A stretch of DNA of 64,000 nucleotides from Desulfobulbaceae bacterium (GTDB taxonomy: Bacteria; Desulfobacterota; Desulfobulbia; Desulfobulbales; SURF-16), in the NCBI GenBank assembly GCA_023230525.1, contig JALNXE010000010.1, positions 1 through 64,000 on the forward strand, written 5' to 3'. Numbering within the stretch: position 1 is the stretch's first letter; each line of letters begins with the position of its first letter. The notes beneath the pieces were generated by a model that saw only the letters and a list, made by a program, of their open reading frames with translations, was not told the origin of the DNA and did no database searches. Made by a program: the position numbers and the translations under genes. This document shows, one piece after another, positions 17,447 through 26,622 of this stretch.

Positions 17447-18289
17447 ATGGCTCAAAAACCCTTAAATACCAACGGAGATGACAATAATCACATGCTGAAA
17501 CCAGAATCTTTTTTCGACCTCTCCCTTTTTGAACATGGTGAAATTTTTTCCGCTGCCGAATACGTGTGGGACGGGCTCAAAAACCTTAAATCCTATATGG
17601 ACAGCCGGAACTACCCCACCCTGCCGGATGATGCAAAAAAAAACGAACCTTTACTCAAAACACTTGTCTTGTATGATAATACTTTCCTGGATGGGCAAGG
17701 GCTGACCATTGATTACGGAGACGCCACCAAAGGAAGGCTGAAGGTGTCCAGGGGCAATGAACTTCTGGAAGGGGCCACTGTCATCATGGCGGGTGCCGTG
17801 CTTGTTGGTGATAAGATTCGATTCGGCAAAGGGGTCAAAGTGGAGCCCGGAGCGTTTATCGCCTCACCGGCCATCATCGGGGACATGACGGAAATCAGGC
17901 AGGGCGCCTATCTGCGCGGTTACTGCCTGATCGGCAGAAGATGTGTCGTCGGGCATGTCACCGAAGTAAAACATGCCATTTTCATGGATGATGCCAAGGC
18001 CGGCCACTTTGCCTACCTTGGCGACAGCATCTTGGGCAACGAGGTCAATCTCGGGGCCGGGACCAAACTGGCCAACCTTCGTTTCACCCCTGGCAATGTC
18101 AAGGTTCGCACCGCCGACGGTCCCGTTGATTCAGGACTACGCAAGCTCGGGGCCATCCTGGCGGACTTCGTCCAAACCGGCTGCAATTCGGTGACCAACC
18201 CCGGGGCTCTTCTCGGCAAAAAGTCCCTGCTGCTGCCAAACACCACCGCGCCATCCGGGCTGCACGAAAAAAACAGTCTCATCCGGTGA
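17447..18289 (+). CDS. Left-handed beta-helix (GlmU-C-like) acyltransferase-family protein
   Basis: A 280-residue protein whose second half is built from hexapeptide repeats (VIMAGAVLVGDKIRFGKGVKV, PAIIGDMTEIRQGAYLRG, CVVGHVTEV, SILGNEVNLGAGTKLANL), as in the C-terminal acetyltransferase domain of GlmU. The VGHVTEVKHAIF block and GAGTKLANL resemble the GlmU acetyl-CoA and sugar sites. The N-terminal 60 residues are specific to this subgroup and there is no nucleotidyltransferase domain. It may be a sugar-nucleotide acetyltransferase or a related nucleotidyltransferase-associated protein; the substrate is not deducible. The ATG at 17447 lacks a clear ribosome binding site; an in-frame ATG at 17492 is an alternative. 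Confidence 0.75.
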   Translation: MAQKPLNTNGDDNNHMLKPESFFDLSLFEHGEIFSAAEYVWDGLKNLKSYMDSRNYPTLPDDAKKNEPLLKTLVLYDNTFLDGQGLTIDYGDATKGRLKVSRGNELLEGATVIMAGAVLVGDKIRFGKGVKVEPGAFIASPAIIGDMTEIRQGAYLRGYCLIGRRCVVGHVTEVKHAIFMDDAKAGHFAYLGDSILGNEVNLGAGTKLANLRFTPGNVKVRTADGPVDSGLRKLGAILADFVQTGCNSVTNPGALLGKKSLLLPNTTAPSGLHEKNSLIR

Positions 18290-18344
18290 TTGCATGGTTT
18301 TTATTGCAATTACCGTTTCTTGTCACTTTCGTTAAGGGGTCTTC

Positions 18345-19214
18345 ATGTTTAAAATCAAAATCCTGTGCATCTGCACGTTCTTCGTGCTGTTTTCCCACAG
18401 CCTGCTCATGGCCGAAAATCTCCCTAAAAACGATGAGGTTCTGGCCCAGGTGGGCGACAGCAGGCTGACATCCTCCCGGCTTGACATGATGATCGACCTG
18501 ATGCCCCCCCAGATTCAGGTAATGCTGCGCTCCAATGACCAGATGAGAAAAGAGCTGATCAATCGCTGGGTTGACATCAGCCTCATCGTCCAGGAAGCAC
18601 GGGCTGCCAAAATTGACCAGGAGCCTCTGATTAAACTCAAAATAGAGGAGATGAAAAACCGGGTGCTGGTGGAAACGCTCATCAGCCAGCGCATTGACAC
18701 CCAGACGCCTGTCCCCGAAGAAGAGGTGGCAGCATATTACGAGAAACACAGCAGTGAATTTGAACAGGGTGAACAGGTGCAGGCCCAGCATATTCTTATC
18801 CGTCTGGCTCCGGATGCCGGGGCGGCAGACAAGGAAAAAGCCAGAAAAACCATTGAGATGATCCAGGATAAACTCAAAAACGGCGAGTCCTTTGCGACCC
18901 TGGCCGAACAATTTTCAGAAGATCCGGGATCGAAAAGCAAGGGTGGCAGTCTGGGCTATTTCGGCAGGGGGCAGATGGTCAAGGAGTTTGAAGACGCGGC
19001 TTTTGCCACAGAGCCTGGGCAAATCAGCCCGCCGGTACAGACAAATTTCGGCTGGCACCTGATCCATGTGCTCGACAAAAAAGCGCCGCAAAAACTGCCC
19101 CTGGAGCAGGTCAGTAAAGAAATCGCCGCCAGACTCAAAGCCGACCGCAACGAAAAGGCCTTAGAGAAACTGATTGAAGAACTGAAGAGTAAATACCCAG
19201 TGACCGTCAAATAA
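18345..19214 (+). CDS. SurA/PpiC-type peptidyl-prolyl isomerase
   Basis: A 289-residue exported parvulin. A signal peptide (about residues 1-23, ending LLMA) is followed by a SurA-like chaperone segment (about 30-125, with the conserved WVDISLIVQEA region). One rotamase domain (about 135-235) starts QAQHILIRL and includes GGSLGYFGRGQMV and NFGWHLIHV. It should fold or escort outer-membrane and periplasmic proteins. It follows the beta-helix gene by 55 bases on the same strand. No lipobox is present, so it is probably soluble in the periplasm. Confidence 0.9.
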   Translation: MFKIKILCICTFFVLFSHSLLMAENLPKNDEVLAQVGDSRLTSSRLDMMIDLMPPQIQVMLRSNDQMRKELINRWVDISLIVQEARAAKIDQEPLIKLKIEEMKNRVLVETLISQRIDTQTPVPEEEVAAYYEKHSSEFEQGEQVQAQHILIRLAPDAGAADKEKARKTIEMIQDKLKNGESFATLAEQFSEDPGSKSKGGSLGYFGRGQMVKEFEDAAFATEPGQISPPVQTNFGWHLIHVLDKKAPQKLPLEQVSKEIAARLKADRNEKALEKLIEELKSKYPVTVK

Positions 19215-19240
19215 GCTTCTGAAGCGCCTAACATAGCTGA

Positions 19241-19500
19241 ACTACTTAAAGTGTCTGGAATTCAAGAAAATATTTAACCAGAAAGTGGCGCAACTTCAAG
19301 TACTTTCAGAACTCCTGATGTCGTGACGTAATTTCAATGAGTTAAGCCACCACTCAGGATTCTGGCCTGTTACCAGTTTGAGTACCTAAAGTGTCTAAAA
19401 GGCCTAACGTACTTAAAGTAAAAGGTTTTATCTGATCAGAAAGTACCATAACTTTAGACACTTGAAGTATTTTAAGTACTTTAGGCACTTTTCTTGATCT
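19241..19500. repeat. Dispersed AT-rich intergenic repeat, copy A
   Basis: The 19215-19565 gap has no gene. It is filled by degenerate units built on ACTTTAAGTACTTTAGGCACT and their reverse complements. A block at 19433-19492 starts with TGATCAGAAAGTACC, identical to the reverse complement of 42312-42326 in copy B, and both end in TTTTAAGTACTTTAG(G/T)CACT. A second partial unit lies at 19279-19307 (CAGAAAGTGGCGCAACTTC). The internal inverted symmetry suggests a MITE-like or REP-like element without coding capacity. Confidence 0.75.
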
Positions 19501-19565
19501 TGTATTTCGGTACCAACGTTTAATCTACCGAGATCAGGTTGTCTGACTTTAGGCATTTTACGCCG

Positions 19566-19865
19566 CTATACCTGTCCCACATTGAGATAATGATACATGC
19601 CGAAAAAAAACTCGGCGATCAGCCCAAAGGTCAGATAGATTCTTGCTATGCGGTTTTTCGGCAACTTTTGTCCCACCACCTTTTGTACCACCGAGACTAC
19701 CAGGATTGTCCCTGCGATAATATAGGGAACAGATTCAAGCAGATGGCTCATCGTGGCCGAAAGAGTTTCCAGCGGCCGGTCCGGAAAATATCTGACGCTG
19801 AAAAGCATATAAAAAACAATAAACAGGAATAGAGAAATTTTTTCTTTTGTGCCCATGAGATTCAT
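19566..19865 (-). CDS. Small integral membrane protein, unknown function
   Basis: Unrecognised 99-residue protein with three hydrophobic segments (about residues 10-27, 45-63 and 75-92) separated by basic loops (VVGQKLPKNRIAR). The composition is typical of a real membrane protein and the frame contains little else. The ATG at 19865 is used; ATG four codons later is equally possible. It lies between an intergenic repeat and the divergent 20107 gene, with no operon partner. Function cannot be inferred. Confidence 0.6.
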   Translation of the reverse strand: MNLMGTKEKISLFLFIVFYMLFSVRYFPDRPLETLSATMSHLLESVPYIIAGTILVVSVVQKVVGQKLPKNRIARIYLTFGLIAEFFFGMYHYLNVGQV

Positions 19866-20106
19866 GCCGTTTTAAGATTTTGGGGTTGCTGCGAGCCATG
19901 ACCTGGCGCATCATTTCGTTGCGAACCCCTGATGCCCTTCCCGCCACTTCGGGTGTTCCGGTTATTTTTTTGCCACTGCTTACCCCTCTTGCCAAAAAAC
20001 AAAGAGCAGCGTAAAGTGCAATTTGTTTCAATCGGCTTTTGTCACATTTTTTTTGCAACAGTGACTTTGCATAAACCATCACCTTCCCGAATTTACATAT
20101 TAAATC

Positions 20107-21228
20107 ATGCCGCCATTAACTGCACTTTATTTCCCCCGAACATCCATAAGCGCCCTGCAGGTAAGCCAGGAGCTTGTTTTTTTTGATAAAATTTTCTACT
20201 ACCAGGCTGCCGAGGCTGAGGAAGCAAGCGCAGAGGAGACAGATACCGAACTCTGTGAAGGATATCCGCCGGTCCCCTTCCATGGCGATCTGGACCGCTT
20301 CCGGCAACTTATCAGAGAGCTCAAAGGAAATGAAGCGGAATTTTACAGCGGCCACCTTTCCACCATTACCGCTGCTAATGAGAAAAACCGGGACGAACAA
20401 TCGGTCAAAAGCCTGATTCAGTCAATTGGAGGGAAATCCGCAGCTGCAGACAAGGAGCAATCCGAGGTGAGGGCAGACCTGTGGCAGGCCCGCCTGCTGC
20501 TCAAACTTGCCGAAATCCTCTATCAGGAGGAGCAGGAACTGCAAAAGGAACTCGCGGCCATTTCCATAAAAGAGCAGGAACTTTTTGAGGCCCTGAAAGG
20601 TGAACCGGAAATCCCCTTCTCCCTTTCCCCCTTCCAGCAGATGGAAAACCGGCCGCCGGTCAGACCGGAAATTCTTGCCAGGGCGTGGGCGAAACTCTTT
20701 CTGGCCGACAACCTGCAGGCCAATTACCCAATTCTGGTCAGCGATCAAAGTGATGCGGCGGAACTGCTCTTTGACGCAAACGAGGCATTAACCCAGAAAA
20801 GGCCGGTGCGCCTCTTTCGTATCCCGCTGCCCGCGGCCGGCGGGGAAATGGAGCAGGAGGCCTCTATGCAGGCCAGGGCGACATTCAGGGAGGCGGCAAA
20901 AGAGACCCTGGCGGGGTTCGGCTCACTGCTCGCGGCAACTGCGGCAAAGGGTACAACCCCCGATACCCTGAAGAATTTTTCCGCCCTTGCCGCGGAATGG
21001 ACCAGGATGTTCAACGACAGCAAGGCCTGGAATCAGCCTGCAGCCGATCCCGCCCGCAAAACAAACTGCCCGGCTGAGCCCCATCTTGAGGTCTATCTGT
21101 GCAATGAGAGCCTGCCGGGTTTGCTGGGCCATATCTGTAAAAAAGCGGTGCAGCCCCAGGCGGCAACAAACAGCACCCGGGCAATCATTGCCCTGAAATC
21201 AAACAGAAAATCTACCTGTAAGGGTTAA
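20107..21228 (+). CDS. Conserved-looking protein of unknown function
   Basis: Not recognised. The 373-residue product is soluble, acidic and largely helical. An N-terminal globular-looking segment (TALYFPRTSISALQVSQELV) precedes a Glu/Ala-rich linker, a long charged helical region (about residues 60-165, possible coiled coil), and a C-terminal Ala-rich part ending with a few cysteines (Cys324, then YLCN and HICKK). No signal peptide or membrane segment is seen. Its 3' end overlaps the convergent universal stress gene by 17 bases. Codon usage looks like the neighbouring core genes, so it is probably real. There is no clear ribosome binding site at the ATG. Confidence 0.65.
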   Translation: MPPLTALYFPRTSISALQVSQELVFFDKIFYYQAAEAEEASAEETDTELCEGYPPVPFHGDLDRFRQLIRELKGNEAEFYSGHLSTITAANEKNRDEQSVKSLIQSIGGKSAAADKEQSEVRADLWQARLLLKLAEILYQEEQELQKELAAISIKEQELFEALKGEPEIPFSLSPFQQMENRPPVRPEILARAWAKLFLADNLQANYPILVSDQSDAAELLFDANEALTQKRPVRLFRIPLPAAGGEMEQEASMQARATFREAAKETLAGFGSLLAATAAKGTTPDTLKNFSALAAEWTRMFNDSKAWNQPAADPARKTNCPAEPHLEVYLCNESLPGLLGHICKKAVQPQAATNSTRAIIALKSNRKSTCKG

Positions 21229-21655
21229 TCGTCAATACCGGACATGAAGATCTTTTGACGACCTTTTCGGCCACGCTGCCGAAAAGAACCTTTTCCAGCC
21301 CCTTGTAGCCATGGGTACCCATGACGATTAAATCCACCTGCTGGTCCCTGGCATAGTCGAGAATCGTCTCGGCAATGTCACCGGACATCACCACCCCTTT
21401 GCAGACCACGGAAGGCTCCAGCGATTCCGCCAGAAAGGACTTCATGCGCTCCTTGGCGCTGGCGACCAGATCCTCCTCAAACTGAATAACAGGCATGTGG
21501 GGCTCAAAAAACTCCGAATAATCCTGAAAGGTCTGGGCGACAAAAATCGCCTCCATCTCCGCCTTGAACTGGCCTGCCACATAGGCCCCGTACTGGATAA
21601 TTCGATTGGCATTTTCCGAGAAATCAACCGGCACCAGAATTTTCTTCACTTGCAT
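21212..21655 (-). CDS. Universal stress protein (UspA family)
   Basis: A single-domain, 147-residue universal stress protein of the ATP-binding class. The nucleotide motif G-2X-G-9X-G(S/T) is present as Gly113, Gly116 and Gly126-Ser127 (GTHGYKGL...FGS). The N-terminal ILVPVDFS is typical. Such proteins promote survival in starvation, oxidative or respiratory stress. It is divergent from dinG (117-base gap) and overlaps the end of the 20107 gene by 17 bases on the opposite strand. An AGGAGG-type ribosome binding site precedes the start. Confidence 0.92.
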   Translation of the reverse strand: MQVKKILVPVDFSENANRIIQYGAYVAGQFKAEMEAIFVAQTFQDYSEFFEPHMPVIQFEEDLVASAKERMKSFLAESLEPSVVCKGVVMSGDIAETILDYARDQQVDLIVMGTHGYKGLEKVLFGSVAEKVVKRSSCPVLTINPYR

Positions 21656-21772
21656 AAACCCACCTCCTCATTTTTTCTTTTATTCTATTCATAAGTTGCT
21701 CAGATACAAACTATTTTTTCTTTGTATCTTTATCCTATTGCGGTTATGTAGCAATGCAGGATTGACTTCAGC

Positions 21773-23797
21773 ATGGATGAACTTCTTGATAAAATCAAAA
21801 ATATTTTCTCTCCCGGCGGCATTCTCAGCACGAAACTGCCCGGCTTTGAGGCCCGCGCCGGACAGCTGGCCATGGCCATGGCCGTGGCGCAGAGTTTCAG
21901 CGGCGATGATGCGGTTACCCCGTCTGCCGGATCGGGGCCCATGCTGGCCGTGGAGGCTGAAACCGGAATCGGCAAGACCCTTGCCTATCTGGTACCGGCA
22001 GCACTAAGCAACCAGAAGGTGGTGGTTTCCACCGGCACCCTGAACCTGCAGGAACAGATTCTCAAAAAAGAGATTCCCTTTATCAAGGAGCATATTGCAC
22101 CGCAGCTTTCCGCGCTCTGTGTCAAGGGCCGGCAAAATTATCTGTGCCTCTACCGCTGGCACCAGCTCGCCAACTCTCCCCAGCTTCCCCTTTTTGCCAA
22201 CGATCATCTTGATGCCGTGGCCGACTGGCTGGCAACCACCCATACCGGGGACCGGGCCGAGCTTTACTGGCTGCCGGACCATTCCAGCCTGTGGCGCGAG
22301 GTGAGCGCCACCTCCAGTCAGTGTCTGGGCACCAGCTGCCCGGACAGTGCCGATTGCTTCATCAACCGGCTGCGGAAAAAAGCGGCCCGGGCCCAGCTGC
22401 TGATCGTCAACCATCATCTCTTTTTTTCCGATCTTGCCCTGCGGCGTTTCGGCTTTGCCGAGGTCCTGCCCCGCTATGAATCGGTTATCTTCGATGAGGC
22501 CCATCACATCGAAAATATCGCCACCCGCTATTTCGGCAACAGCATCAGTCACTTCCAGCTGCTTGATTTGGCCCAGGACATTGAAAAGCTGCTGCAGGAA
22601 AATGAGCCGGGTAAATCCCGGGAAAAAATCCTCTCCGCGGCCAAGGGGCTGGCCGGCGAGGCCGTCCGTTTCCTGCGGATCTTCCCGGAAGAACGGGGCA
22701 GGTTTCCGCTGCACGAGGCCGCGGAAAAAATCAGCAACTGGGAGGAAGAGTGCCTGCTGCTGACCGAGTCCCTGTCCACCCTCATCGCGCGGCTTGACTT
22801 TGAGGCCCAGCGCAGTGACATATGGAACGGCATGCAGCGCCGGACCCAGGAGCTGCTGGCAAATCTGCAGATTGTTACCGGGCAGCAGCGCAGTTCCTAT
22901 GTATACTGGTATGAGCGGCGAGATAAGACGGTTGCCGTTTCCGCCTCACCCATTGAAATTGCCGGGGACCTGCAGCAATCATTTTTCCCTGAGGTCAAAA
23001 CCGTTATTTTCACCTCCGCCACGCTGACCACCGGCGGCAACTTCAGCTATTTCTTCGAACGGCTCGGCCTGCCGGCAACCACGAGCACCCTGCGCCTGGC
23101 CTCGCCCTTTGACTATGCAGGACGAACCAGGCTGTTCATCCCCGCCGCTCTGCCCGAACCAGCCGCCCCCACCTTTCTCAGGGAGCTGCAGCATACCATC
23201 CTGGAGGTCCTGCTGGCCTCCCGGGGCCGGGCCCTGGTGCTCTTTACCAGCATCAAGGCCATGCATTACCTGTTTCATTATCTCGCGGAAAGGCTGCCTT
23301 TTCCCGTTTTCATGCAGGGCAACGCGCCGAAACAGACCCTGCTTGACCGGTTCAGCGACGAAACCCATTCCGTGCTGCTGGCGGTCGCCAGCTTCTGGGA
23401 AGGGGTGGATGTGCCGGGTGAAACCTTGAGTTGTGTGATTATTGATAAGCTTCCCTTTGAAGTTCCCAGCGATCCTGTTATCATGGCGCGGATTGATAAA
23501 ATAAAGGCAGAGGGCGGCAATCCATTCGTGGATTTCCAGATACCCAGGGCGATTCTGACCCTGCGCCAGGGGCTTGGCCGGCTCATGCGTTCATCCACCG
23601 ACTCCGGCCTGCTGGCCATCATGGATGTCCGCCTTTTTACCAAACAATATGGCCGTCTTTTCCTGAAAAGTCTGCCGGATAGCCCGGTCATCAGAACCCT
23701 TGAGGAGGTAACCCGTTTTTTTCAGGAAAAAACGGATGCTGCCGGGGCGGTTCCGGAACCATTTTTACACCCAGCCCCTTCAGAAACAGGAGAATAA
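21773..23797 (+). CDS. dinG: DinG/YoaA-family iron-sulfur DNA helicase
   Basis: Superfamily 2, XPD-like 5'-3' helicase involved in repair and R-loop or fork processing. The 674-residue protein has Walker A ETGIGKT (Lys68) and the DEAH box at residues 241-244 (FDEAHH). A cysteine set fits the 4Fe-4S cluster: Cys116 (or Cys125), Cys184, Cys189 and Cys195 (CLGTSC...DC). The C-terminal motor has FTSATLTTGG, FTSIKAMHYL and the QGLGRLMRS motif VI. It starts a plus-strand run with the polyprenyl synthase gene two bases behind it and the YibQ-type gene overlapping that by one base. Confidence 0.93.
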   Translation: MDELLDKIKNIFSPGGILSTKLPGFEARAGQLAMAMAVAQSFSGDDAVTPSAGSGPMLAVEAETGIGKTLAYLVPAALSNQKVVVSTGTLNLQEQILKKEIPFIKEHIAPQLSALCVKGRQNYLCLYRWHQLANSPQLPLFANDHLDAVADWLATTHTGDRAELYWLPDHSSLWREVSATSSQCLGTSCPDSADCFINRLRKKAARAQLLIVNHHLFFSDLALRRFGFAEVLPRYESVIFDEAHHIENIATRYFGNSISHFQLLDLAQDIEKLLQENEPGKSREKILSAAKGLAGEAVRFLRIFPEERGRFPLHEAAEKISNWEEECLLLTESLSTLIARLDFEAQRSDIWNGMQRRTQELLANLQIVTGQQRSSYVYWYERRDKTVAVSASPIEIAGDLQQSFFPEVKTVIFTSATLTTGGNFSYFFERLGLPATTSTLRLASPFDYAGRTRLFIPAALPEPAAPTFLRELQHTILEVLLASRGRALVLFTSIKAMHYLFHYLAERLPFPVFMQGNAPKQTLLDRFSDETHSVLLAVASFWEGVDVPGETLSCVIIDKLPFEVPSDPVIMARIDKIKAEGGNPFVDFQIPRAILTLRQGLGRLMRSSTDSGLLAIMDVRLFTKQYGRLFLKSLPDSPVIRTLEEVTRFFQEKTDAAGAVPEPFLHPAPSETGE

Positions 23798-23798
23798 T

Positions 23799-24821
23799 GT
23801 GAATAAAAACGAACTTCTTGCCCTGCTGCAACCTGATATCGAGCAAATCAATGAAACCATGCTCAGCGAGATCTCGCAGTGCGGCAATGCAAGGCTGCAG
23901 CAAATTCTGGAATATGCCCTTTTCAACGGCGGCAAAAGGATCCGGCCGGTGCTTACCGTGCTGGCGGCCCGGCTGTGCGCCTTTACCCGCATGCCCGCGG
24001 GGCTGGCGGAGGAGGATGAGCTGAAGCCGCCGGTCAACCTTTACCGGCTGGCCGCGATTTTCGAATTCCTCCATGGCGCAAGCCTGCTGCATGATGATGT
24101 GCTTGACAATGCCGGCAGGCGGCGGGGCAAACCCTCGGCCAACAGCGTCTGGGACAATACCCAGGTTATCCTGGCCGGGGATTTTCTGCACGCCAGGGCC
24201 CTGACCATGGCAGGCACCGTGGGCGATCACCATACCCTCTCCCTCATCGGCATGGCCACCGCTGGCATGATCCAGGCCGAATTCCTGCAGATGCAGGCCG
24301 TGGAGGAGCGCAACCTTTCCGAAGAAAATTACTTCGCCGTGCTGCGCGGCAAAACCGGCTGTCTCATCAGCGCGGCCTGCGAGGTCGGGGCCTATTTTGC
24401 CCAGAGCGGCGACGAACACCAGACGGCCCTGCGCAGTTACGGCGACGCCCTGGGGCTTGCCTTTCAGGTTGTTGACGATCTCCTCGATTACCAGGGTGAC
24501 CCCGGAAAAACAGGCAAGGCCGTGGGCAATGATTTTGTCGAAGGCAAGATGACCCTGCCGTTGATTCATGCCCTGCAGAACAGCAACCAACAGGATTTCG
24601 ATTACATCATGGGTCTGCTCGGGGAAAATGCCGCGCTGCGGGCGGCAAAGATCAGCGAGGTTCATGGGTTCATTGAACAATACGGCGGCTTTACCTATGC
24701 TAGACAGGGGGCTGAGGCCCTTGTTGAAGCGGCAATTGAGGCGCTTTCCGTTTTTCCTGACTGCCAGTCGCGCAACATCCTGGCCGGGCTGGCCAATTAC
24801 GTGCTGACCCGGCAGAAATAA
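23799..24821 (+). CDS. Long-chain polyprenyl diphosphate synthase
   Basis: Condenses IPP onto an allylic primer to make the long isoprenoid diphosphate for quinone side chains. The 340-residue protein has the first Asp-rich motif DDVLD at 99-103 and the second DDLLD at 226-230, with GGKRIRP near 45. The residue five before the first motif is Ala94, a small residue that permits long (C30-C50) chains. The start is a GTG at 23799 with AGGAGA just upstream, two bases after the dinG stop; an upstream ATG would lie inside dinG. In this lineage the product is probably the menaquinone tail, but chain length is not predictable. Confidence 0.92.
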   Translation: MNKNELLALLQPDIEQINETMLSEISQCGNARLQQILEYALFNGGKRIRPVLTVLAARLCAFTRMPAGLAEEDELKPPVNLYRLAAIFEFLHGASLLHDDVLDNAGRRRGKPSANSVWDNTQVILAGDFLHARALTMAGTVGDHHTLSLIGMATAGMIQAEFLQMQAVEERNLSEENYFAVLRGKTGCLISAACEVGAYFAQSGDEHQTALRSYGDALGLAFQVVDDLLDYQGDPGKTGKAVGNDFVEGKMTLPLIHALQNSNQQDFDYIMGLLGENAALRAAKISEVHGFIEQYGGFTYARQGAEALVEAAIEALSVFPDCQSRNILAGLANYVLTRQK

Positions 24822-25735
24822 TGGCCAGGAAAAAAGCTGCCCGTAAAAAGAAAGGCAAAAAGAGACCCATTCTCTGGGTTTTGCCGGTATTGCTGCTGCT
24901 GTGCACTGTTGCGGCCACAGTCTATCTCATTTTTCTGCGTCCCGGCACCATCAAACCCCTCTCTCCGCCCAGTGCCTCGGTACCCAAAATAAAACCGGCT
25001 GCTATCCCGGCCAAACCTGTGGCCCCGCCCCCTCTCATCACCTCCTTACCCATCCCAAAAACGCCAAAAACCGCCAAGCTTCCCTTGGTCAGCATTATCA
25101 TTGACGATATGGGATTTCAGGATAAAATATGCGACGATCTCCTCGCCCTTGATCTGAACCTGTCGTTCGCCTTTCTGCCGTTCGGCCCCCATACCTCAAC
25201 CCAGCTGGCCGAGGCCCGGCGGAAAAACCGGGACATCCTGCTGCATCTGCCCATGCAGGCGCAGGACAGCAAATGGACCCCGGGTCCCGGGTCCCTGTTG
25301 ACCAGGATGAACGATGGTGAGATTCAGGCAACCCTGGCCCGGGATCTTGCCGCCGTGCCCCATGCCATGGGCGTCAACAACCATATGGGTTCCAGCTTCA
25401 CCGAGCACCGCGGCGCCATGCAGGCCTGCCTTGCCGGGCTGAAGGAGAAAAATCTTTTTTTCCTGGACAGCCTCACCTCAGCCAGATCAGTCGGTTTTTC
25501 CCTGGCAAGGGAAATGGGGCTGCGAACCGCCCAGCGGGATATTTTCATCGACAACAACCAGGACCCGCAGAAGATCATGGAACAGCTTGACGCCTTGATC
25601 AGTCTGGCCAGAAAAAAAGGATTCGCCATCGGCATCGGCCACCCGCATCAGGCCACCCTTGATGCCCTGAAAAAATATCAGCCGAAGCTGCAGGATGAGA
25701 TACAACTTGTCGGAGTGAGCAGTCTGGCAAAATAG
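24821..25735 (+). CDS. Divergent polysaccharide deacetylase family protein (YibQ-like)
   Basis: A 304-residue membrane-anchored protein. A very basic N-terminus (ARKKAARKKKGKKR) precedes one membrane helix (about residues 18-39) and a Pro-rich linker of about 45 residues. The YibQ-type divergent deacetylase domain follows, starting LPLVSIIIDDMG, with FAFLPFGPHTS, ILLHLPMQAQD, GVNNHMGSSFTEH and IGIGHPHQAT. The Asp-Asp and His positions suggest a metal-dependent periplasmic hydrolase acting on a glycan; the substrate is unknown. The start codon overlaps the stop of the polyprenyl synthase by one base, indicating coupling. Confidence 0.88.
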   Translation: MARKKAARKKKGKKRPILWVLPVLLLLCTVAATVYLIFLRPGTIKPLSPPSASVPKIKPAAIPAKPVAPPPLITSLPIPKTPKTAKLPLVSIIIDDMGFQDKICDDLLALDLNLSFAFLPFGPHTSTQLAEARRKNRDILLHLPMQAQDSKWTPGPGSLLTRMNDGEIQATLARDLAAVPHAMGVNNHMGSSFTEHRGAMQACLAGLKEKNLFFLDSLTSARSVGFSLAREMGLRTAQRDIFIDNNQDPQKIMEQLDALISLARKKGFAIGIGHPHQATLDALKKYQPKLQDEIQLVGVSSLAK

Positions 25736-25750
25736 CAGGAACCGCAAAAC

Positions 25751-26542
25751 ATGAAGCCGCTGATAACATTAACCACTGATTTCGGCTTAAGCGACGAGTA
25801 TGCCGGGGTGATGAAAGGGGTTATTTATAGCAGATGCCCTGCCGTAACCATTGTTGATCTCAGCCACTGCATCCGGCCCCAGGATGTGCGGCAGGCCGCC
25901 CGGATGATTGCCGCGGCCTGCCGCTATTTCCCGCCAAACACCATCCATGTGGTGGTGGTTGACCCGGAAGTGGGCAGTAACCGGCGCATTGTCCTGCTTG
26001 AGGCGGACGGCCAGCTTTTCCTGGCCCCGGACAACGGGGTGCTGACTCTGCTCCTCCCTCAAGCCAGCAGGGCATATGAGGTATGCAACAGTGACCTTTT
26101 TCTGCAACCGGTCAGCCACACCTTTCATGGCCGGGATATCTTTGCCCCGGTGGCGGCCCAGCTGGCCGCCAGCTTACCACCCCGCAGCACAGGCCGGGAG
26201 ATCGCCTGGCAGTCACTGGCCAGTCTGGCCATGGCAGCGCCCTTACTTAGCGGCAATACCCTGTGCGGCGCGGTGACGGATATCGATCACTTCGGCAACC
26301 TCATCACCAATATCGACCGGGAGACGGCTGGCCGATTCTGTGCCGGCAACTGGCTGAATCTGCGGGTGAGTGTGGAGGCCTTGACAATTACCGGTGTGGC
26401 GACGGCCTACAGTGCAACCGCCCTGGGCAGCCCGGTTGCCCTGTTCGGCAGCCGTGATTTGCTGGAGATAGGCATCTATCAGGGAAATGCTGCCAGAATG
26501 CTGCAGGTTGGACTGGACAGCAAAGTCAGCTTAAGCATATAA
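25751..26542 (+). CDS. SAM hydroxide adenosyltransferase (DUF62 family)
   Basis: Hydrolyses S-adenosylmethionine to adenosine and methionine using an activated water; relatives are fluorinases and chlorinases. The 263-residue protein opens with ITLTTDFGLSDEYAGVMKG and has VDPEVGSNRR, LAPDNGVLT, HTFHGRDIFAP and IDHFGNLITNI, all signature blocks of the hydrolase subgroup. The fluorinase-specific insertion is not evident. It follows the YibQ-type gene by 15 bases, so it is probably the end of the dinG operon. Physiological role in bacteria is unclear; SAM turnover is the best inference. Confidence 0.92.
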   Translation: MKPLITLTTDFGLSDEYAGVMKGVIYSRCPAVTIVDLSHCIRPQDVRQAARMIAAACRYFPPNTIHVVVVDPEVGSNRRIVLLEADGQLFLAPDNGVLTLLLPQASRAYEVCNSDLFLQPVSHTFHGRDIFAPVAAQLAASLPPRSTGREIAWQSLASLAMAAPLLSGNTLCGAVTDIDHFGNLITNIDRETAGRFCAGNWLNLRVSVEALTITGVATAYSATALGSPVALFGSRDLLEIGIYQGNAARMLQVGLDSKVSLSI

Positions 26543-26622
26543 TAATTTTCTGAAAAGCCTCTTTACCAAACATCGCGCCGAAAATAAATAATTTAACTAA
26601 ACAATTAAACACCGAGTAACCA

